From Micropruina sp. (GTDB lineage: Bacteria > Actinomycetota > Actinomycetes > Propionibacteriales > Propionibacteriaceae): DNA of 64,000 nucleotides. Below are positions 48,529 through 59,081 of the stretch, piece by piece. A program made the translations under genes and the position numbers. Below the pieces are notes generated by a model. It searched no databases and was not told the origin of the DNA. It was given only the letters and a program-made list of their open reading frames with translations. Within the stretch, counting starts at the first letter, position 1. Each line of letters opens with the position of its first letter. The stretch is from positions 1 to 64,000 of the forward strand of contig JADJTO010000009.1 in the NCBI GenBank assembly GCA_016711105.1. The letters run 5' to 3'.

Positions 48529-49797
48529 TCAGCGTTGGTGGGTGATCCGGCCGGCCCAGATGGTCGCCACCACCGGATCGGGCAGGTCCCGGCCGTGGTA
48601 GGGGTTGTTCCGGGATCGTGAGGCGCTGGCGTCGCGGTCCACCACCGCACGAGCGGACGGGTCCACCAAGACCAGGTTGGCCGGCTCACCGATCGCGATC
48701 GGACGCCCCTGCCGCCGACTGCCGGACAGCGTCGCCGGGGCGATCGACATCCGTTGCACCAGGGTGGGCCAATCCAGGCGACCGGTGTTCAACAGCCGCT
48801 CCATCACCACCGCCAGCGACTGCTCCAGGCCGAGCATGCCGGGCAACGCGACATCGAAGGGGTGGTCCTTGTCTTCGCTGGCGTGCGGCGCGTGGTCGGT
48901 GCCCACCATGTCGATGGTGCCGTCGGCCAACGCTTCGGTGATCGCTTCGATGTGCTCGTCGGTGCGCAGCGGCGGGTTGACCTTGAACGTGGTGTCGTAG
49001 CTCTCCACCTCAGCGGTGGCCAGGTACAGGTGATGCGGCGTGACCTCGGCGGTGACCTGGATCCCGCGGGCCTTGGCCCAGCGCAGCACGTCCACCGATT
49101 CGGCCGTGGAGACATGACACACGTGCAGCCTCGACTGGCACATCTCGGCGATCTGGACGTCCCGGGCCACGATCACCGACTCGGCCACCGCCGGCCACCC
49201 GGGCAGACCCAGCCGCCCGGAGATCTCGGATTCATGGCAGCAGGCACCAGGCCCGGCCAGCCGGGAATCTTGGGAATGCTGGGCGATCACGCCGCCGAAG
49301 GTCCGGACGTAGGTCAGGGCCCGCCGCATCATCAGCGAATCCATCACGCAACGGCCATCATCGGAAAACATGGTCACGCCAGCCGTCGAGGCGTTCATCA
49401 GGCCCAGTTCGGCAAGCTCCTCGCCGGCCAAACCCTTGGTCACCGACCCCACCACGATCACCTCGGCCGAAGCAGTCCGGGAGGCGAGTTCGTGCAGGTA
49501 GTCGGCGGCCTCAGCCGTGTCCGTCACCGGGCTGTTGTTCGCCATCGCGTGTACCGCGGTGTACCCGCCTCGGGCCGCTGCGAGGGTGCCCGTTGCGACC
49601 GTCTCAGCGTCTTCGCGACCCGGCTCCCGAAGGTGGGTGTGCGAATCCACCAAGCCCGGCAGCGCGCGCAGACCGTCGGCGTCGATCCGCTGCGGACGGG
49701 TCAACTGCCCCACGTCCACGAAGCGACCCCCCGAGATCCCCAGGTCACCGCGAGTGCCGGCGGCCAGCGTCGCGGCGGTGATCAGCAGGTCGGTCAT
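48529..49797 (-). CDS. pyrC: Dihydroorotase
   Basis: Third enzyme of UMP synthesis, closing carbamoyl aspartate to dihydroorotate. The zinc ligands are in [16 protein letters not shown] (H-x-H), the Cys/His blocks VIAQHSQDS and [11 protein letters not shown], and [12 protein letters not shown] supplies the catalytic Asp. It is a type I enzyme of 422 residues. Its start overlaps the pyrB stop by 4 nt. Confidence 0.95.
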   Translation of the reverse strand: MTDLLITAATLAAGTRGDLGISGGRFVDVGQLTRPQRIDADGLRALPGLVDSHTHLREPGREDAETVATGTLAAARGGYTAVHAMANNSPVTDTAEAADYLHELASRTASAEVIVVGSVTKGLAGEELAELGLMNASTAGVTMFSDDGRCVMDSLMMRRALTYVRTFGGVIAQHSQDSRLAGPGACCHESEISGRLGLPGWPAVAESVIVARDVQIAEMCQSRLHVCHVSTAESVDVLRWAKARGIQVTAEVTPHHLYLATAEVESYDTTFKVNPPLRTDEHIEAITEALADGTIDMVGTDHAPHASEDKDHPFDVALPGMLGLEQSLAVVMERLLNTGRLDWPTLVQRMSIAPATLSGSRRQGRPIAIGEPANLVLVDPSARAVVDRDASASRSRNNPYHGRDLPDPVVATIWAGRITHQR

Positions 49798-50738
49798 CGG
49801 GTAGCTCCTTGAGAATCGTCCCCGCCAAGCAGGTGATACAGCACACTCATCCGCACCGAGACGCCGGCGGTCACCTGATCCAGGATCAGCGAGCGGGAGG
49901 CGTCGGCCGCTGCGCTGGAGATTTCCAGGCCGCGGTTCATCGGGCCCGGGTGACAGATGGCCGCGCCGTCCTTGAGCCGGTTCAGCCGTTCGGGGGTCAG
50001 GCCGTAGAACTCGGTGTATTCGCGGGCACTGGGGAAGAAGCCGCCCTGCATCCGTTCCCGCTGCACCCGCAGCATCATCACCACGTCGACCTCCGCCAGG
50101 ACAGAATCGAGGTCATGGGTCACCTGGCAGCCCCACTCCTCGACCCCGGTCGGTAGCAGAGTCGGGGGAGCCACCAGGATCACTTCGGAGCCCAAGGTGC
50201 GTTGCAGAAGGACGTTCGAGCGCACCACCCGACTGTGCAGGAGGTCACCGACGATGGCGATCTTCTTGCCCACCCATCCCTCGGTGCCGAGTTGGCGGAA
50301 GTGCCGCCGGATCGCGAAGGCGTCCAGCAAGGCCTGGGTTGGGTGCTCGTGGGTGCCGTCCCCGGCGTTCACCACGTGGGCGCGGACCCATCCGGCCGCC
50401 TGCGCCACGGCGCCCGAGGACGGGTGTCGGATCACGAAACAGTCCACCCCCATCGCGTCGAGGGTGAGCATGGTGTCCCGCATCGATTCACCCTTGGAGA
50501 CCGAGGAGCCCTTGGCGGCGACGTTGATCGTGTCCGCGGACATCCACTTGCCGGCCATCTCGAAGCTGGTCCTGGTGCGGGTGGAGTCTTCGAAGAACAT
50601 GTTGACCACGGTGCGGCCGCGCAGGGTGGGCAACTTCTTGATCGCGCGTCCCTGCAGCTGATGCATTTCCTCAGCCGTGTTGAGGATCGAGCCGATCTGT
50701 TCGCCGGTGAGGTCGGCGGCGCTGAGGAGGTGTCGCAT
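49794..50738 (-). CDS. pyrB: Aspartate carbamoyltransferase catalytic subunit
   Basis: It joins carbamoyl phosphate and aspartate. The carbamoyl-phosphate site is [19 protein letters not shown], and the family blocks [22 protein letters not shown] and [10 protein letters not shown] follow. The start is the ATG at 50738, which overlaps the last base of the pyrR stop (TGATG). 314 residues, full length. No regulatory pyrI is present. Confidence 0.95.
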   Translation of the reverse strand: MRHLLSAADLTGEQIGSILNTAEEMHQLQGRAIKKLPTLRGRTVVNMFFEDSTRTRTSFEMAGKWMSADTINVAAKGSSVSKGESMRDTMLTLDAMGVDCFVIRHPSSGAVAQAAGWVRAHVVNAGDGTHEHPTQALLDAFAIRRHFRQLGTEGWVGKKIAIVGDLLHSRVVRSNVLLQRTLGSEVILVAPPTLLPTGVEEWGCQVTHDLDSVLAEVDVVMMLRVQRERMQGGFFPSAREYTEFYGLTPERLNRLKDGAAICHPGPMNRGLEISSAAADASRSLILDQVTAGVSVRMSVLYHLLGGDDSQGATR

Positions 50739-51313
50739 CAGACCTCCCCGGTGGTGACGATCGTGGCGGCATCGAAGCCGTCGATCTCGGCCATCCGCAG
50801 GTTGATCCACTCGCCTTGCGAGGTGGGCAGGAACCTGCCGACGTGGTCGGGTTGGATCGGCAGCTGACGCTGCCCCCGGTCGACCAGCACGGCGAGTTGG
50901 ACGATCCGTGGTCGCCCCAGGTCCCGGAGAGCATCGATCGCGGAGGCGATCGTCCGGCCCGAGTGCAGCACGTCATCGACCAGCACCACGATCTGGTCAT
51001 CGATGGGCCGCGGGATCAGGGTGCGTCCGACCGCCCGGGTGGGTTGGTGGCGAAGGTCATCGCGGTACATGGTGATATCGAGTTCGCCCACCGCGACCTC
51101 GGCGCCCTCGGCTGCGCGCATGGCGGCGGAAAGGCGCTGCGCGAGCAGGACGCCACGGGTGGGAATGCCGAGCAGGATCAGCTCATCGGCCCCGCCGCAG
51201 GATTCCAGGATCTGGTGCGCCATCCGGGTGATCGCCCGGCCGATCTGGTCGGCGTCCCACACCACGCGGGGGGAAGGTGGAGGGGCGGAGGTGTGGGGCG
51301 GGGGGATCGTCAC
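50738..51313 (-). CDS. pyrR: Bifunctional pyr operon regulator / uracil phosphoribosyltransferase PyrR
   Basis: PyrR has a type I phosphoribosyltransferase fold: the PRPP loop is [13 protein letters not shown] and the flexible loop is in [14 protein letters not shown]. In other bacteria it binds pyr mRNA when UMP is high. It leads the pyrR-pyrB-pyrC run, all three overlapping. I find no clear PyrR-type anti-antiterminator in the 104 bp upstream, so any attenuation here would have to be translational; that is inference. 191 residues with a Pro-rich N-terminal extension. Confidence 0.93.
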   Translation of the reverse strand: MTIPPPHTSAPPPSPRVVWDADQIGRAITRMAHQILESCGGADELILLGIPTRGVLLAQRLSAAMRAAEGAEVAVGELDITMYRDDLRHQPTRAVGRTLIPRPIDDQIVVLVDDVLHSGRTIASAIDALRDLGRPRIVQLAVLVDRGQRQLPIQPDHVGRFLPTSQGEWINLRMAEIDGFDAATIVTTGEV

Positions 51314-51417
51314 GCTGCGCTACTCCTCGGCTCGCGGCTGGGCCCGTCCGCCACGGCAACGAAAATGGGCCCGCTTCGAACGGTCAATCTAGCCGAAAGT
51401 TCCACTAGCCTTCTGCC

Positions 51418-51612
51418 ATGTTTGGAATCAACCCGATGCTGTTGCCCCTGGAGACACTGCCGGGTTGGCCGACCGCGCCCGATCCGAGTCTCGTCGAGGC
51501 GCTGGTCCTGTTAGCGGGGATCCCGCTGGGCATCGGCGTTGTCTTCATGGTGGCGGTCATGGGGCCGCACTGGATGCGTCGGGACAAGTCAGCCGACTCC
51601 CAAGCCGGCTGA
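51418..51612 (+). CDS. Small one-helix membrane protein
   Basis: A 64-residue protein with an Asp/Pro N terminus (LPGWPTAPDPSLVEAL) and one hydrophobic helix (VLLAGIPLGIGVVFMVAVMG) followed by a basic tail (PHWMRRDK). It is divergent from pyrR and ends 11 bp from the pepN stop. Small proteins of this sort are common next to pepN in actinobacteria, but I know no function. Confidence 0.6.
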   Translation: MFGINPMLLPLETLPGWPTAPDPSLVEALVLLAGIPLGIGVVFMVAVMGPHWMRRDKSADSQAG

Positions 51613-51623
51613 CCCGACCGCTG

Positions 51624-54211
51624 TCAGGCCGCTGCCTCCTGGCAACGTAGGGCGCGCTCGACATCGTCGAGCCGCTCGTTCAGCACCCGGGTGACCGAGT
51701 CGCTGAGCGGCGTGACATCGCGCCAGAGGGTCAATCCGGCCGCCATCTGACGAGTCCCCAGCGGTCGCGGGAAGAGCAGGCTGAGCACGTTGCTGCGAAT
51801 AGCGAAACTGCGACCGCCCCACCCGTCGGCCTGGTCGGAGATCGCTTGCACCACGTCGATGTGGAGTCCAGGTACGGACGCAGCACCTCTTCTTGGCCGT
51901 GTTGCCAGAACTGGGCGCAGATCTGCGTGTGCGTTTCGTTGGGCACCGACGAGTCGGAGGTCGCCAGACGCCACGCTTCGGCCTTAGCCGCCGCCGTCGG
52001 TTGCGCGGCACGGGCACCTGCTGCGCGCTCGCGACCCTGCGCCGTCTGGTCGTGAGCAAGTTCGGCCGCGATGTCAGCCTCGCCAACGGCGCCGAGTCTG
52101 GCCAGTTCGGTGATGAGTCGCCAGCGCAGATCGGCGTCGATCGACAAACCGGTCGGCACCTCATCGCCGGCCAACCAAGCCCGCAACACCTCGATCCCAG
52201 GTTCCGTCCTGACCGACGTGGCCAGAGCGCGGGCGAAGGCGAGCTGGTGATCCGAACCGGGTGCTGCCGTCTTTAGCAGGTGGGCCAACCCGCGGGTGAA
52301 GACGTCGTTGACCCGCTCCACGTCGTGCTTGGGGGTGTAGTAGTCGATGGCCATCCGGACTTGGGCAAGGATGGTTCCGACCGCGGTCAGATCGGACTCC
52401 AGGGCGACGCCGCGAAGCACCATGTCGGCGTAGTCCGAGGCGCGCATTTCGGCGTCCCGGCACATGTCCCAGCACGCACTCCAGCACAGCGCGCGGGTGA
52501 GCGACGATTCAATGTTCTGGATGCCGTCGATAACGGTCTCCAGGCCATGATCGATCCTGATCTTGGCGTAGGTGAGGTCGTCGTCGTTGAGCAGGACCAG
52601 GGCGGGGACGGGTTGCCCGATCAGCTCGGGGATCTCGGTCAGGCCTTGATCGATGTCGGTTTCGAAGCGGGAGACCCGGATAAGCCGCCCTTCGACCAGT
52701 TCGTAACAGCCGATCGCCATCCGGTGCTGCCGAAGGGTGGGCCATTGCTCGGTGGCGCTCTGGCGCACCGCGAACCGGGTGAACCGACCCTCGTGGGAGT
52801 CGAGCTCGGCGCGCAGCGTGTTGACGCCCGCGGTCTGCAGCCACTCGCCGGTGAACCGGGAGAGGTCACGACCCGAGGACTCCTCCAGCGCCTTGAGCAG
52901 GTCGGGCAGAGTCGAGTTTCCGAAGGCGTGCCGGGCGAAGTAGATCCGCAGCCCGGCCAAGAAGTCCTCCAGGCCGACAAAGGCGACCAGTTGGCGTAAC
53001 GCAGAGGCGCCTTTGGCGTAGGTGATGCCATCGAAGTTCTGCTCCACCGCCTCCAGATCAACCATGTCGGCCGCGATCGGGTGGGTCGAGGGCAACTGGT
53101 CCTGGCGATAGGCCCAGGTCTTGCGCTGGTTGCAGAACGTCGTCCACGGATCGTCGCCGGTACCGGTCTTGCTTCTGATTTCGGACTGCGCCCAGTGCGA
53201 GGCCCACTCGGCGAACGACTCGTTCAGCCAGAGATCGTCCCACCAGGTCATGGTGACCAGGTCGCCGAACCACATGTGGGCCAGTTCGTGCAGGATCGTG
53301 TTGTCTCGGCCCTCGTAACTGGCTGCGGTGACCCGGGAGCGGAACAGGTACTCGTCGCGAATGGTGACGCAGCCAGCGTTCTCCATCGCTCCGGCGTTGA
53401 ACTCGGGCACGAAGACCTGCGCGTAGTCGTCGAACGGATAAGGCTCGCCGAAGTGCTCCTCGAAGATCGCAAAGCCGTGCTTGGTGACGGCGAAAATGCG
53501 TTCGGCGTCCAACTGCGGGATCACCGATTGGCGGCACGACAACGAGAGGGGGATCTCGCGGTGGCGCCCGGGGTAGCTGTCGTGGACGGTGTGGTATTCG
53601 CCGGCGATCAGGGCCGTGATGTAGGTGGAGATGGGCGGTGTCGGAGCGAACTCCCAACGCCCAAAACCGTCACCCAGGGAGGTCGGTTGCACCTCGGCGG
53701 AGTTTGAGATCACCGACCAGCCCTCGGGGGCGGTGACGGTGAACTGGAAGCGCGCCTTGAGGTCGGGCTGCTCGAAGCAGGGATAAACCCGACGGGCGTC
53801 CGCCACTTCGAGCTGGGTGTAGAGGTAGACCCGGTCATCGGCCGGATCCACGAAGCGATGCAAACCCTCACCGGTGTTGCTGTAGCGGCAGACCGCGGCG
53901 ATTGCCAGGCGATGCTCGCCCGGCGTGACGTCAAACTCGACCCGCTCACCGTCGAAATGCGAGACATCGAAGGGATTTCCGTCCAGCGACGCCTCGAGGA
54001 CGGCCTCGGCCAGGATGTTGACGTGACTGTGGCCACCGGCGCCGGAGGTAAAGGTGATCGCTGCGTGCGACACGAACGTGGCCTCAGGGAGCGGCAAGTC
54101 ATTGCCGTCTGGCATGCGGCCGGTCAAGTCAAGCGAGACGCGATAAGCGCTGGTGGCCAGGAGCTGGGAGCGTACCTGCGCCTCCTCGCGCGTGATGTTC
54201 GCGGGATACAT
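51624..54211 (-). CDS. pepN: Aminopeptidase N (one frameshift)
   Basis: An M1-family zinc aminopeptidase. The GAMEN exopeptidase motif is in FNAGAMENAGCVTIRDEYLF, and the zinc site is HELAHMWFGDLVTMTWWDDLWLNESFAEW (H-E-x-x-H 18 residues before the E ligand). The N-terminal beta domain and the C-terminal helical ERAP1-like domain (IESSLTRALCWSACWDMCRDAEM) are complete. The main frame is lost near 51870; the other frame continues HIDVVQAISDQADGWGGRSFAIRSN to a TGA at 51624. About 860 residues. It starts at the ATG at 54211. Confidence 0.93.
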
Positions 54212-54342
54212 AATCTCCCTAGTTCGGATGGGTGGGTTTGAACTATCCGCACGACTCTAACCCACCCGTGCGACACAAGGTGTAGCGGTGGACGAATGGC
54301 GAGCTTCGCTTTGGCTTGCCTAGCCCGCGTAGGGTGTTGCGG

Positions 54343-54945
54343 GTGACTCAACAGGTTGACTTCTGGTTCGATCCGCTGTGCCCCTGGGCATGGATGACCT
54401 CCCGCTGGATGCTCGAGGTGGAGAAGGTCCGTGACGTGACCACCACCTTTCACGTGATGAGCCTGTCAGTGCTCAATCACGGACGCGAGCTGTCCCCGTC
54501 CTATCGCGCCATGATGGACGCCGGGTGGGGCCCAGTCCGGGTTGCGTTGGCGGTGGAGCGGGAGCATGGTCCGCAGGCGTTGCGCGCCTTCTACACCGCG
54601 GTCGGGACGCGGTTCCATCCCGGCGGGGAGAGCAAGGACCGCGCGACCGTCGAGGCGGCGCTGGCCGATTGTGGTTTGCCGGCCGGCCTGGCAGATGCCT
54701 ATGACACGGGCGCGAACGACGAGGCACTGCGGGCTTCCCACCATCAGGGCATGGATCCGGTCGGCTCCGACGTGGGCACCCCGGTGCTGCACATCAACGG
54801 CATGGCACTCTTCGGGCCGGTGATTTCCCCCGCGCCCACAGGCGAGGCCGCCGGCGATCTATTTGATGGTTTCCTCAAGGTGACCGCCTACCCCGGCTTC
54901 TTCGAGGCCAAGCGGACGCGTACCGTCGGCCCGATCTTCGCGTAA
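54343..54945 (+). CDS. DsbA-family oxidoreductase, mycothiol-dependent nitroreductase type
   Basis: The product has a thioredoxin fold with an inserted helical domain. It starts [19 protein letters not shown], which is the hallmark of Rv2466c-like proteins, where C-P-W carries the redox cysteine and the second cysteine is absent. cis-Pro is in [17 protein letters not shown]. The preferred start is the GTG at 54343. About 200 residues. Homologues use mycothiol as reductant, which fits an actinobacterium. Monocistronic, divergent from pepN. Confidence 0.85.
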   Translation: MTQQVDFWFDPLCPWAWMTSRWMLEVEKVRDVTTTFHVMSLSVLNHGRELSPSYRAMMDAGWGPVRVALAVEREHGPQALRAFYTAVGTRFHPGGESKDRATVEAALADCGLPAGLADAYDTGANDEALRASHHQGMDPVGSDVGTPVLHINGMALFGPVISPAPTGEAAGDLFDGFLKVTAYPGFFEAKRTRTVGPIFA

Positions 54946-54981
54946 CTCGCACGCCTCCCCAAAGGCTGAAATAGTTCTGTC

Positions 54982-55437
54982 ATGCGCGTACACATTGCCA
55001 CCGACCATGCAGCGTTCGATCTCAAGGAGTACTTGAAGAAGGAACTCATCGCGCTCGGTCACGACGTCGTGGACCATGGAGCCCACGCGTTTGACGCCAA
55101 TGACGACTACCCCGACTACATCCTCCCGGCCGCCGAGGCCGTGGCAGCGGAGCCGGGATCGCTCGGGATCGTGCTCGGCGGCTCCGGCAACGGGGAACAG
55201 ATCGCCGCGAACAAGGTCAAAGGGGTGCGCGCCGGCCTGGCCTACAACTCGGTGATGGCTCGACTGGCCCGCGAACACAACGACGCCACGGTGTTGGCCC
55301 TCGGCGGACGGATGCAGTCCCTCGAGGACGCCCTGCACATGGCACGGGTCTTCCTGGAGACGCCCTTCTCCGGAGATCCGCGCCACGCCCGCCGGATCCA
55401 GAAGCTGGCCGCCTACGAGGCCAAGCACAACCAGTGA
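54982..55437 (+). CDS. rpiB: Ribose-5-phosphate isomerase B
   Basis: It interconverts ribose 5-phosphate and ribulose 5-phosphate. The N-terminal sugar-phosphate site is HIATDHAAFDLKEYLKK, and VLGGSGNGEQIAANKVKGVRAGL holds the anion loop; actinobacterial enzymes use a Glu base here (GEQ) where E. coli RpiB uses Cys. HNDATVLALGGR completes the site. 151 residues, full length. It begins a run with the glycosylase and the unknown gene downstream. Confidence 0.94.
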   Translation: MRVHIATDHAAFDLKEYLKKELIALGHDVVDHGAHAFDANDDYPDYILPAAEAVAAEPGSLGIVLGGSGNGEQIAANKVKGVRAGLAYNSVMARLAREHNDATVLALGGRMQSLEDALHMARVFLETPFSGDPRHARRIQKLAAYEAKHNQ

Positions 55438-55449
55438 TCGGCCGGCCGG

Positions 55450-56258
55450 GTGCCTGAAGGCCATGTCACCCACCGGCTGGCCCACGAACTGACCGCTGCT
55501 TTCGGAGGGCGTCCGGTTCGGGTGGCTAGCCCGCAGGGGCGCTTCGCCGAGGCCTCCGCCGTGGACGGAGCCGTGCTCGACCACGCGGAGGCGTACGGCA
55601 AGCACCTGTTCATCGAGTTCGACCCCTCGAGGATCGTGACGATTCATCTCGGCCTGATCGGCAAGCTGCGGCTGCTGGAAGCCGGCGAGAAGGAGCCGGT
55701 GGCCCCGGCTAGGCTGCGGATCAGCGCCGGCGGGGTGGTGGCCGAACTGCGCGCCCCGCAAACCTGCCAGTTGATCGCGGACGTCGATCGGCAAGCGGTG
55801 ATGGCCCGACTGGGGGCGGACCCGCTGCGCACCGACGCCCGGCCGGAGCTGGCCTGGCGAAAGATTCACGCCTCGCCGCGCAGCATCGCCTCGTTGCTGA
55901 TGGATCAAGGCGTCACCGCCGGCGTGGGCAACATCTACCGCGCTGAGGTGCTCTTCCGGAACCGGGTCCCACCGCTGCTGCCCGGACGAGAACTCAGCCG
56001 CCTGAAGTGGAATCGAATCTGGGCCGATCTGGTGCAGCTGATGGCGCTGGGGTCCGCGATGCCCGAGTCGACACCGTCCGGGAACAGCACACGCCGGAGG
56101 CGATGGGCCGGGAGCCGCGGGTGGATCGCCATGGCGGCGAGGTGTACGTCTACCGCCGACACGGGCAGGCCTGCCTGGTCTGCGGACGGCCCGTGCGCAC
56201 CGACCTCGTGGAGGGGCGCAATCTGTATTGGTGCTCGCGCTGCCAGCGGGGTAGCTGA
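55450..56258 (+). CDS. Fpg/Nei-family DNA glycosylase (one frameshift)
   Basis: The enzyme excises oxidised bases. The N-terminal catalytic Pro-Glu is encoded right after the GTG at 55450 (VPEGHVTHRLAHEL). The H2TH motif is MDQGVTAGVGNIYRAEVLFR. The frame is broken near 56055 after LMALG; the next frame continues RDARVDTVREQHTPEAMG and ends in a C4 zinc finger (ACLVCGRPVRT-x-WCSRCQRG). About 270 residues. Closest by feel to the actinobacterial Nei2 group, but I do not assign a symbol. Spaced 12 bp from rpiB. Confidence 0.85.
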
Positions 56259-56260
56259 TC

Positions 56261-57673
56261 GTGCCCGAATCGGCCCTGGCTTGGGGCGATTTCGAGATCG
56301 CCGTGTCCGCGGACGGTCGTCTGACCAGTGTCTCCCGCGCGGGTGAACCTTGGTTCTCCCTCACCCTGCTGGGGGTTGGGGCGTCCACTCCGGTGCTGCG
56401 CGATGAGGACGAGATCGAGCACGCCTTCGCTCTGGAAGGTTGCCGACTGGGCGCCAGACAGATGCTGGGGGACTCCTGGACGCTGCGTTGGGCGGTCGCC
56501 AACACCGGTGATCAACCCTGCCCGCTGCCCGCGCTCGGGGTACGACTCGCGTGTGCGCAGGCTGCCCGCGCCTGGGTGTGGGCCGCGGGCGGGCAGGCGC
56601 GGTTGCTGATCTCGCCGACCTCCGGACGCGGCCCCGCCCTCGGCGTCACACTGGCCCAGGGCTGGTTGGCCGATGAGGGTGGGGGAGTGCTGGCGCTGAT
56701 GCCTCGCGAGGGCACGGTGCTGCCCCAGCGGCGACAGGTGACCGGCCTTCGGGTCACCCACCTGACCCGGGCCAGCGCTGCCCCACAGCTCTGGCCCAGC
56801 CAGCTCCCGCTGCTGGACCTGAGTGTCGGGCAGCCCTGGGAACTGGCGGATCCCGATCAGGTCGTGCGGGTCAATGAGCCGGCTCGCTTGATCCCCGAAG
56901 GCATGGCCACGACGGTGCTCGCCCCGGCCGGAGTGCATCGAGTGTCGGTGCTCTCGGGCACGACCAAAACCCTGCTCGAGGTCTCGTGGGCACCCGGCTT
57001 CAACAGCGTCCTGGCCGAGGGTGCGGCGGCCATCCTCGACTCCGGACGGGTGGCAGACGCGGCCCAGGCGTTGGTGCTCTCCGAGGCGCTGGCCCGGAGC
57101 CTGATCAGTTCACCCAATCAGGCGCACGACCTGCTCGCCGAGCTACCGGACGACCCTACCTCGGTGCTCGGCTGTGCGGTGCTGGCGGCTCGCGGTCAGC
57201 GAAGCGGCAAAGCCAGCCTGGTCGAGCGGGCGATGCTCGGGTTGGCCAGAACGCATCCGGGGATCGGCTACGGACGTGTGGTGCTCGGGGTCTGGTTGGC
57301 CAGCTTGGCCGTCGGCCTCGATCTGCAAGAGCAGGCCATGTCACTCCTGGGTCGACCGGCCGCCGGCGAGTTGGCCGCCCTGGAACAGAGTCTGGTCCAT
57401 TTTCGGAGCCGCGAGGTGGCGGAGCCGCTGCTCGACGGGGTCGTCTGGGGTTTGGGTGGCGAGCTGCCGGGTCGGCCCTGGGGATTGGGGTTGACCGAGC
57501 AGGTGCAGCAGGTCGGCCTGCTGGCCCTTTGCCCCGAGGAGTGGGGGATCGCTGCCCTGGCCGGTCGGACGGCGGCGAAGAACCGCGGTCGGATCCTGGC
57601 CGAACTGGTGGGTACCGGCCTGGCTGCGGCCGAGCCGCTGGCCTGGCTCGTGATCACCGAGGGGCTCTGCTGA
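56261..57673 (+). CDS. Large protein of unknown function
   Basis: From the GTG at 56261 this codes for 470 residues in one intact frame, two bases after the glycosylase stop. The N-terminal half is beta-rich (WGDFEIAVSADGRLTSVSRAGEPWFSL, TLRWAVANTGDQPCPLPALGVRLA), reminiscent of galactose-mutarotase-like or glycosidase-associated domains, and the C-terminal half is helical and repeat-like (AQALVLSEALARSLISSPNQAHDLL, LGLARTHPGIGYGRVVLGVWLA). No enzyme motif and no signal peptide are evident. I do not recognise the family. Confidence 0.6.
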   Translation: MPESALAWGDFEIAVSADGRLTSVSRAGEPWFSLTLLGVGASTPVLRDEDEIEHAFALEGCRLGARQMLGDSWTLRWAVANTGDQPCPLPALGVRLACAQAARAWVWAAGGQARLLISPTSGRGPALGVTLAQGWLADEGGGVLALMPREGTVLPQRRQVTGLRVTHLTRASAAPQLWPSQLPLLDLSVGQPWELADPDQVVRVNEPARLIPEGMATTVLAPAGVHRVSVLSGTTKTLLEVSWAPGFNSVLAEGAAAILDSGRVADAAQALVLSEALARSLISSPNQAHDLLAELPDDPTSVLGCAVLAARGQRSGKASLVERAMLGLARTHPGIGYGRVVLGVWLASLAVGLDLQEQAMSLLGRPAAGELAALEQSLVHFRSREVAEPLLDGVVWGLGGELPGRPWGLGLTEQVQQVGLLALCPEEWGIAALAGRTAAKNRGRILAELVGTGLAAAEPLAWLVITEGLC

Positions 57674-57813
57674 CTCGTCCTTCGCCTGAACTCTGGCTCG
57701 GCGACACCGAGGTGCTCCGAACAGCTCAGTCGCAGATGCCGATGCCGAATCGCGAGCTTGCTCGCGTCGAGTTGGGTCAGGCTGCCGACCTGGCCCAGAC
57801 TCAGGCGGTCGAC

Positions 57814-57886
57814 CGGGGCGTAGCGTAGTGGCTAGCGCGCCTGCTTTGGGAGCAGGAGACCGCAGGTTCGAGTCCTGTCGCCCCGA
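57814..57886 (+). tRNA. tRNA-Pro (anticodon TGG)
   Basis: Acceptor stem CGGGGCG/CGCCCCG, anticodon arm CCTGC-TTTGGGA-GCAGG with anticodon TGG, T loop TTCGAGT, discriminator A. CCA is not encoded. Confidence 0.96.
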
Positions 57887-58225
57887 CTGGAATATGCGTC
57901 GGACTAGGCATTATGCGTTCCTGCGGTCCGAGCGCCCCAAGAGCTAAGATGCGGAGCCCCTTGAGGAGTGTGCGTGGCGGTGTCCAAAGAGGCTGCGCGC
58001 AGGTCGTTGGGGCGCCTGAGGGGAGATCCCTGAGCCTCACGATTGTTGGTCACCTGACTGACGGTATGGCCGATGGTCGTGACCTCGCTCTCATGACCGT
58101 GGCCGTCGTCGAGGTGGATGGGCGTGATCTTGCTCGACTGCACCGAGTGTGACGTCGGCCTCCGTGGATGTCACCGTCCAGCAGGCGCGCTTCCGTTCTG
58201 GCGCTTGTGGCGCCATAATGGCTCT
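57887..58225. other. Gap after tRNA-Pro
   Basis: No convincing gene. A short open frame at 57913-58152 has no recognisable domain. The last 22 bases hold the promoter-like CATAAT at 58214-58219 and an imperfect dyad TTGTGGCGCCATAA (58205-58218, 12 of 14 symmetric) directly ahead of vapB. Confidence 0.4.
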
Positions 58226-58456
58226 ATGCCGAACATCCAGATCAAGGACGTGCCCGAGGACACTCATGCCGTCCTCCGGCAGCGGGCGAGCGCGGCGCAC
58301 CAGTCGTTGCAGGAGTACCTGCGGTCCAGGCTGATCGCCGAGGCGGCCCAACCAACCGTCGACGAGGTACTCGCCCGTGCGGGCGGACGGGCAGGCGGAT
58401 CGCTGTCGCTGGCTGACGCGACGAGCGCGTTACGGTTCGACCGTGCTCGTCATTGA
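58226..58456 (+). CDS. VapB/FitA-type antitoxin
   Basis: A 76-residue ribbon-helix-helix antitoxin: MPNIQIKDVPEDTHAVLRQRASAAHQSLQEYLRSRLI is the DNA-binding part, and the C-terminal LADATSALRFDR tail should wrap the toxin. A CATAAT box lies six bases before the ATG, so the message may be leaderless. It overlaps the PIN toxin gene by 14 nt. Antitoxins of this type repress their own promoter, probably at the dyad 58205-58218. Confidence 0.8.
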   Translation: MPNIQIKDVPEDTHAVLRQRASAAHQSLQEYLRSRLIAEAAQPTVDEVLARAGGRAGGSLSLADATSALRFDRARH

Positions 58457-58844
58457 CGCCAGCGTCCTGGCCGTAGCCCTGCTCGACGACGGCCCCGACG
58501 GTGACGCGGCCCGCAATCGGCTGCACGGGGAACAACTCACCGCCCCGGCGTTGATCGATCTCGAGGTGGCCTCGGTGTGGCGAGGACTGGCCCGCGGCGG
58601 CCACCTGGACCCACGTCGAGTCGGGTTCGCACTGGACGACCTTCGAGAACTCCCGCTCCAACGCGTGGCCCATGCCCCGCTGCTGGCTCGGTGTTGGGAG
58701 TTGCGGGACAACCTCACGATCTACGACGCCGCCTACGTCGCCCTGGCCGAAGCACTGCAGGCCACCCTGATCACCGGGGATCGCCGCCTCGGCAGATCCA
58801 CCGGCCCGCAGTGCGCCATCGAAGTCCTCAAGACCACCCGCTGA
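58443..58844 (+). CDS. PIN-domain toxin (VapC)
   Basis: A PIN-domain ribonuclease of 133 residues. The acidic metal ligands are visible: VLVIDASVLAVALLDD (first Asp), PALIDLEVASVWRGL (Glu), LTIYDAAYVALAEAL and ITGDRRLG (later Asp residues). The start is the GTG at 58443 inside vapB, showing translational coupling. Homologues cleave tRNA or rRNA; the target here is unknown. Confidence 0.85.
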   Translation: MLVIDASVLAVALLDDGPDGDAARNRLHGEQLTAPALIDLEVASVWRGLARGGHLDPRRVGFALDDLRELPLQRVAHAPLLARCWELRDNLTIYDAAYVALAEALQATLITGDRRLGRSTGPQCAIEVLKTTR

Positions 58845-59081
58845 CACGCCGAACGCCCACACGGTCGGGCCAGACGACGGGCGTGACATCACGGACATGC
58901 CGATGGTCAGACGTCCGCGGTAGCCGACGTGCGCCCACCCAATCCACCGTCTGATCGATGTCGTGGTGGGTGACCGACCTGGCGGATCCCCACAGTCGCC
59001 GTCCGCCGATGGTTGTCCTCGGAGCCCACCAATGTTATGTTCCTCTGTATCGGTACGTAGGAACATAAAGGAGGGCTCCTG
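58845..59081. other. Leader of the membrane protein/GntR operon
   Basis: The 237-bp gap ends in the regulator-like dyad at 59036-59067 and an AAGGAGG ribosome site. The rest holds no gene I can support. Confidence 0.5.
59036..59067. promoter_or_regulatory. Perfect 9-bp inverted repeat, YtrA/GntR-type operator
   Basis: TATGTTCCT (59036-59044) and AGGAACATA (59059-59067) are exact inverse copies with a 14-nt spacer and immediately precede AAGGAGG and the ATG at 59082. A dyad of this size next to a small GntR gene fits autoregulation. Confidence 0.7.
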
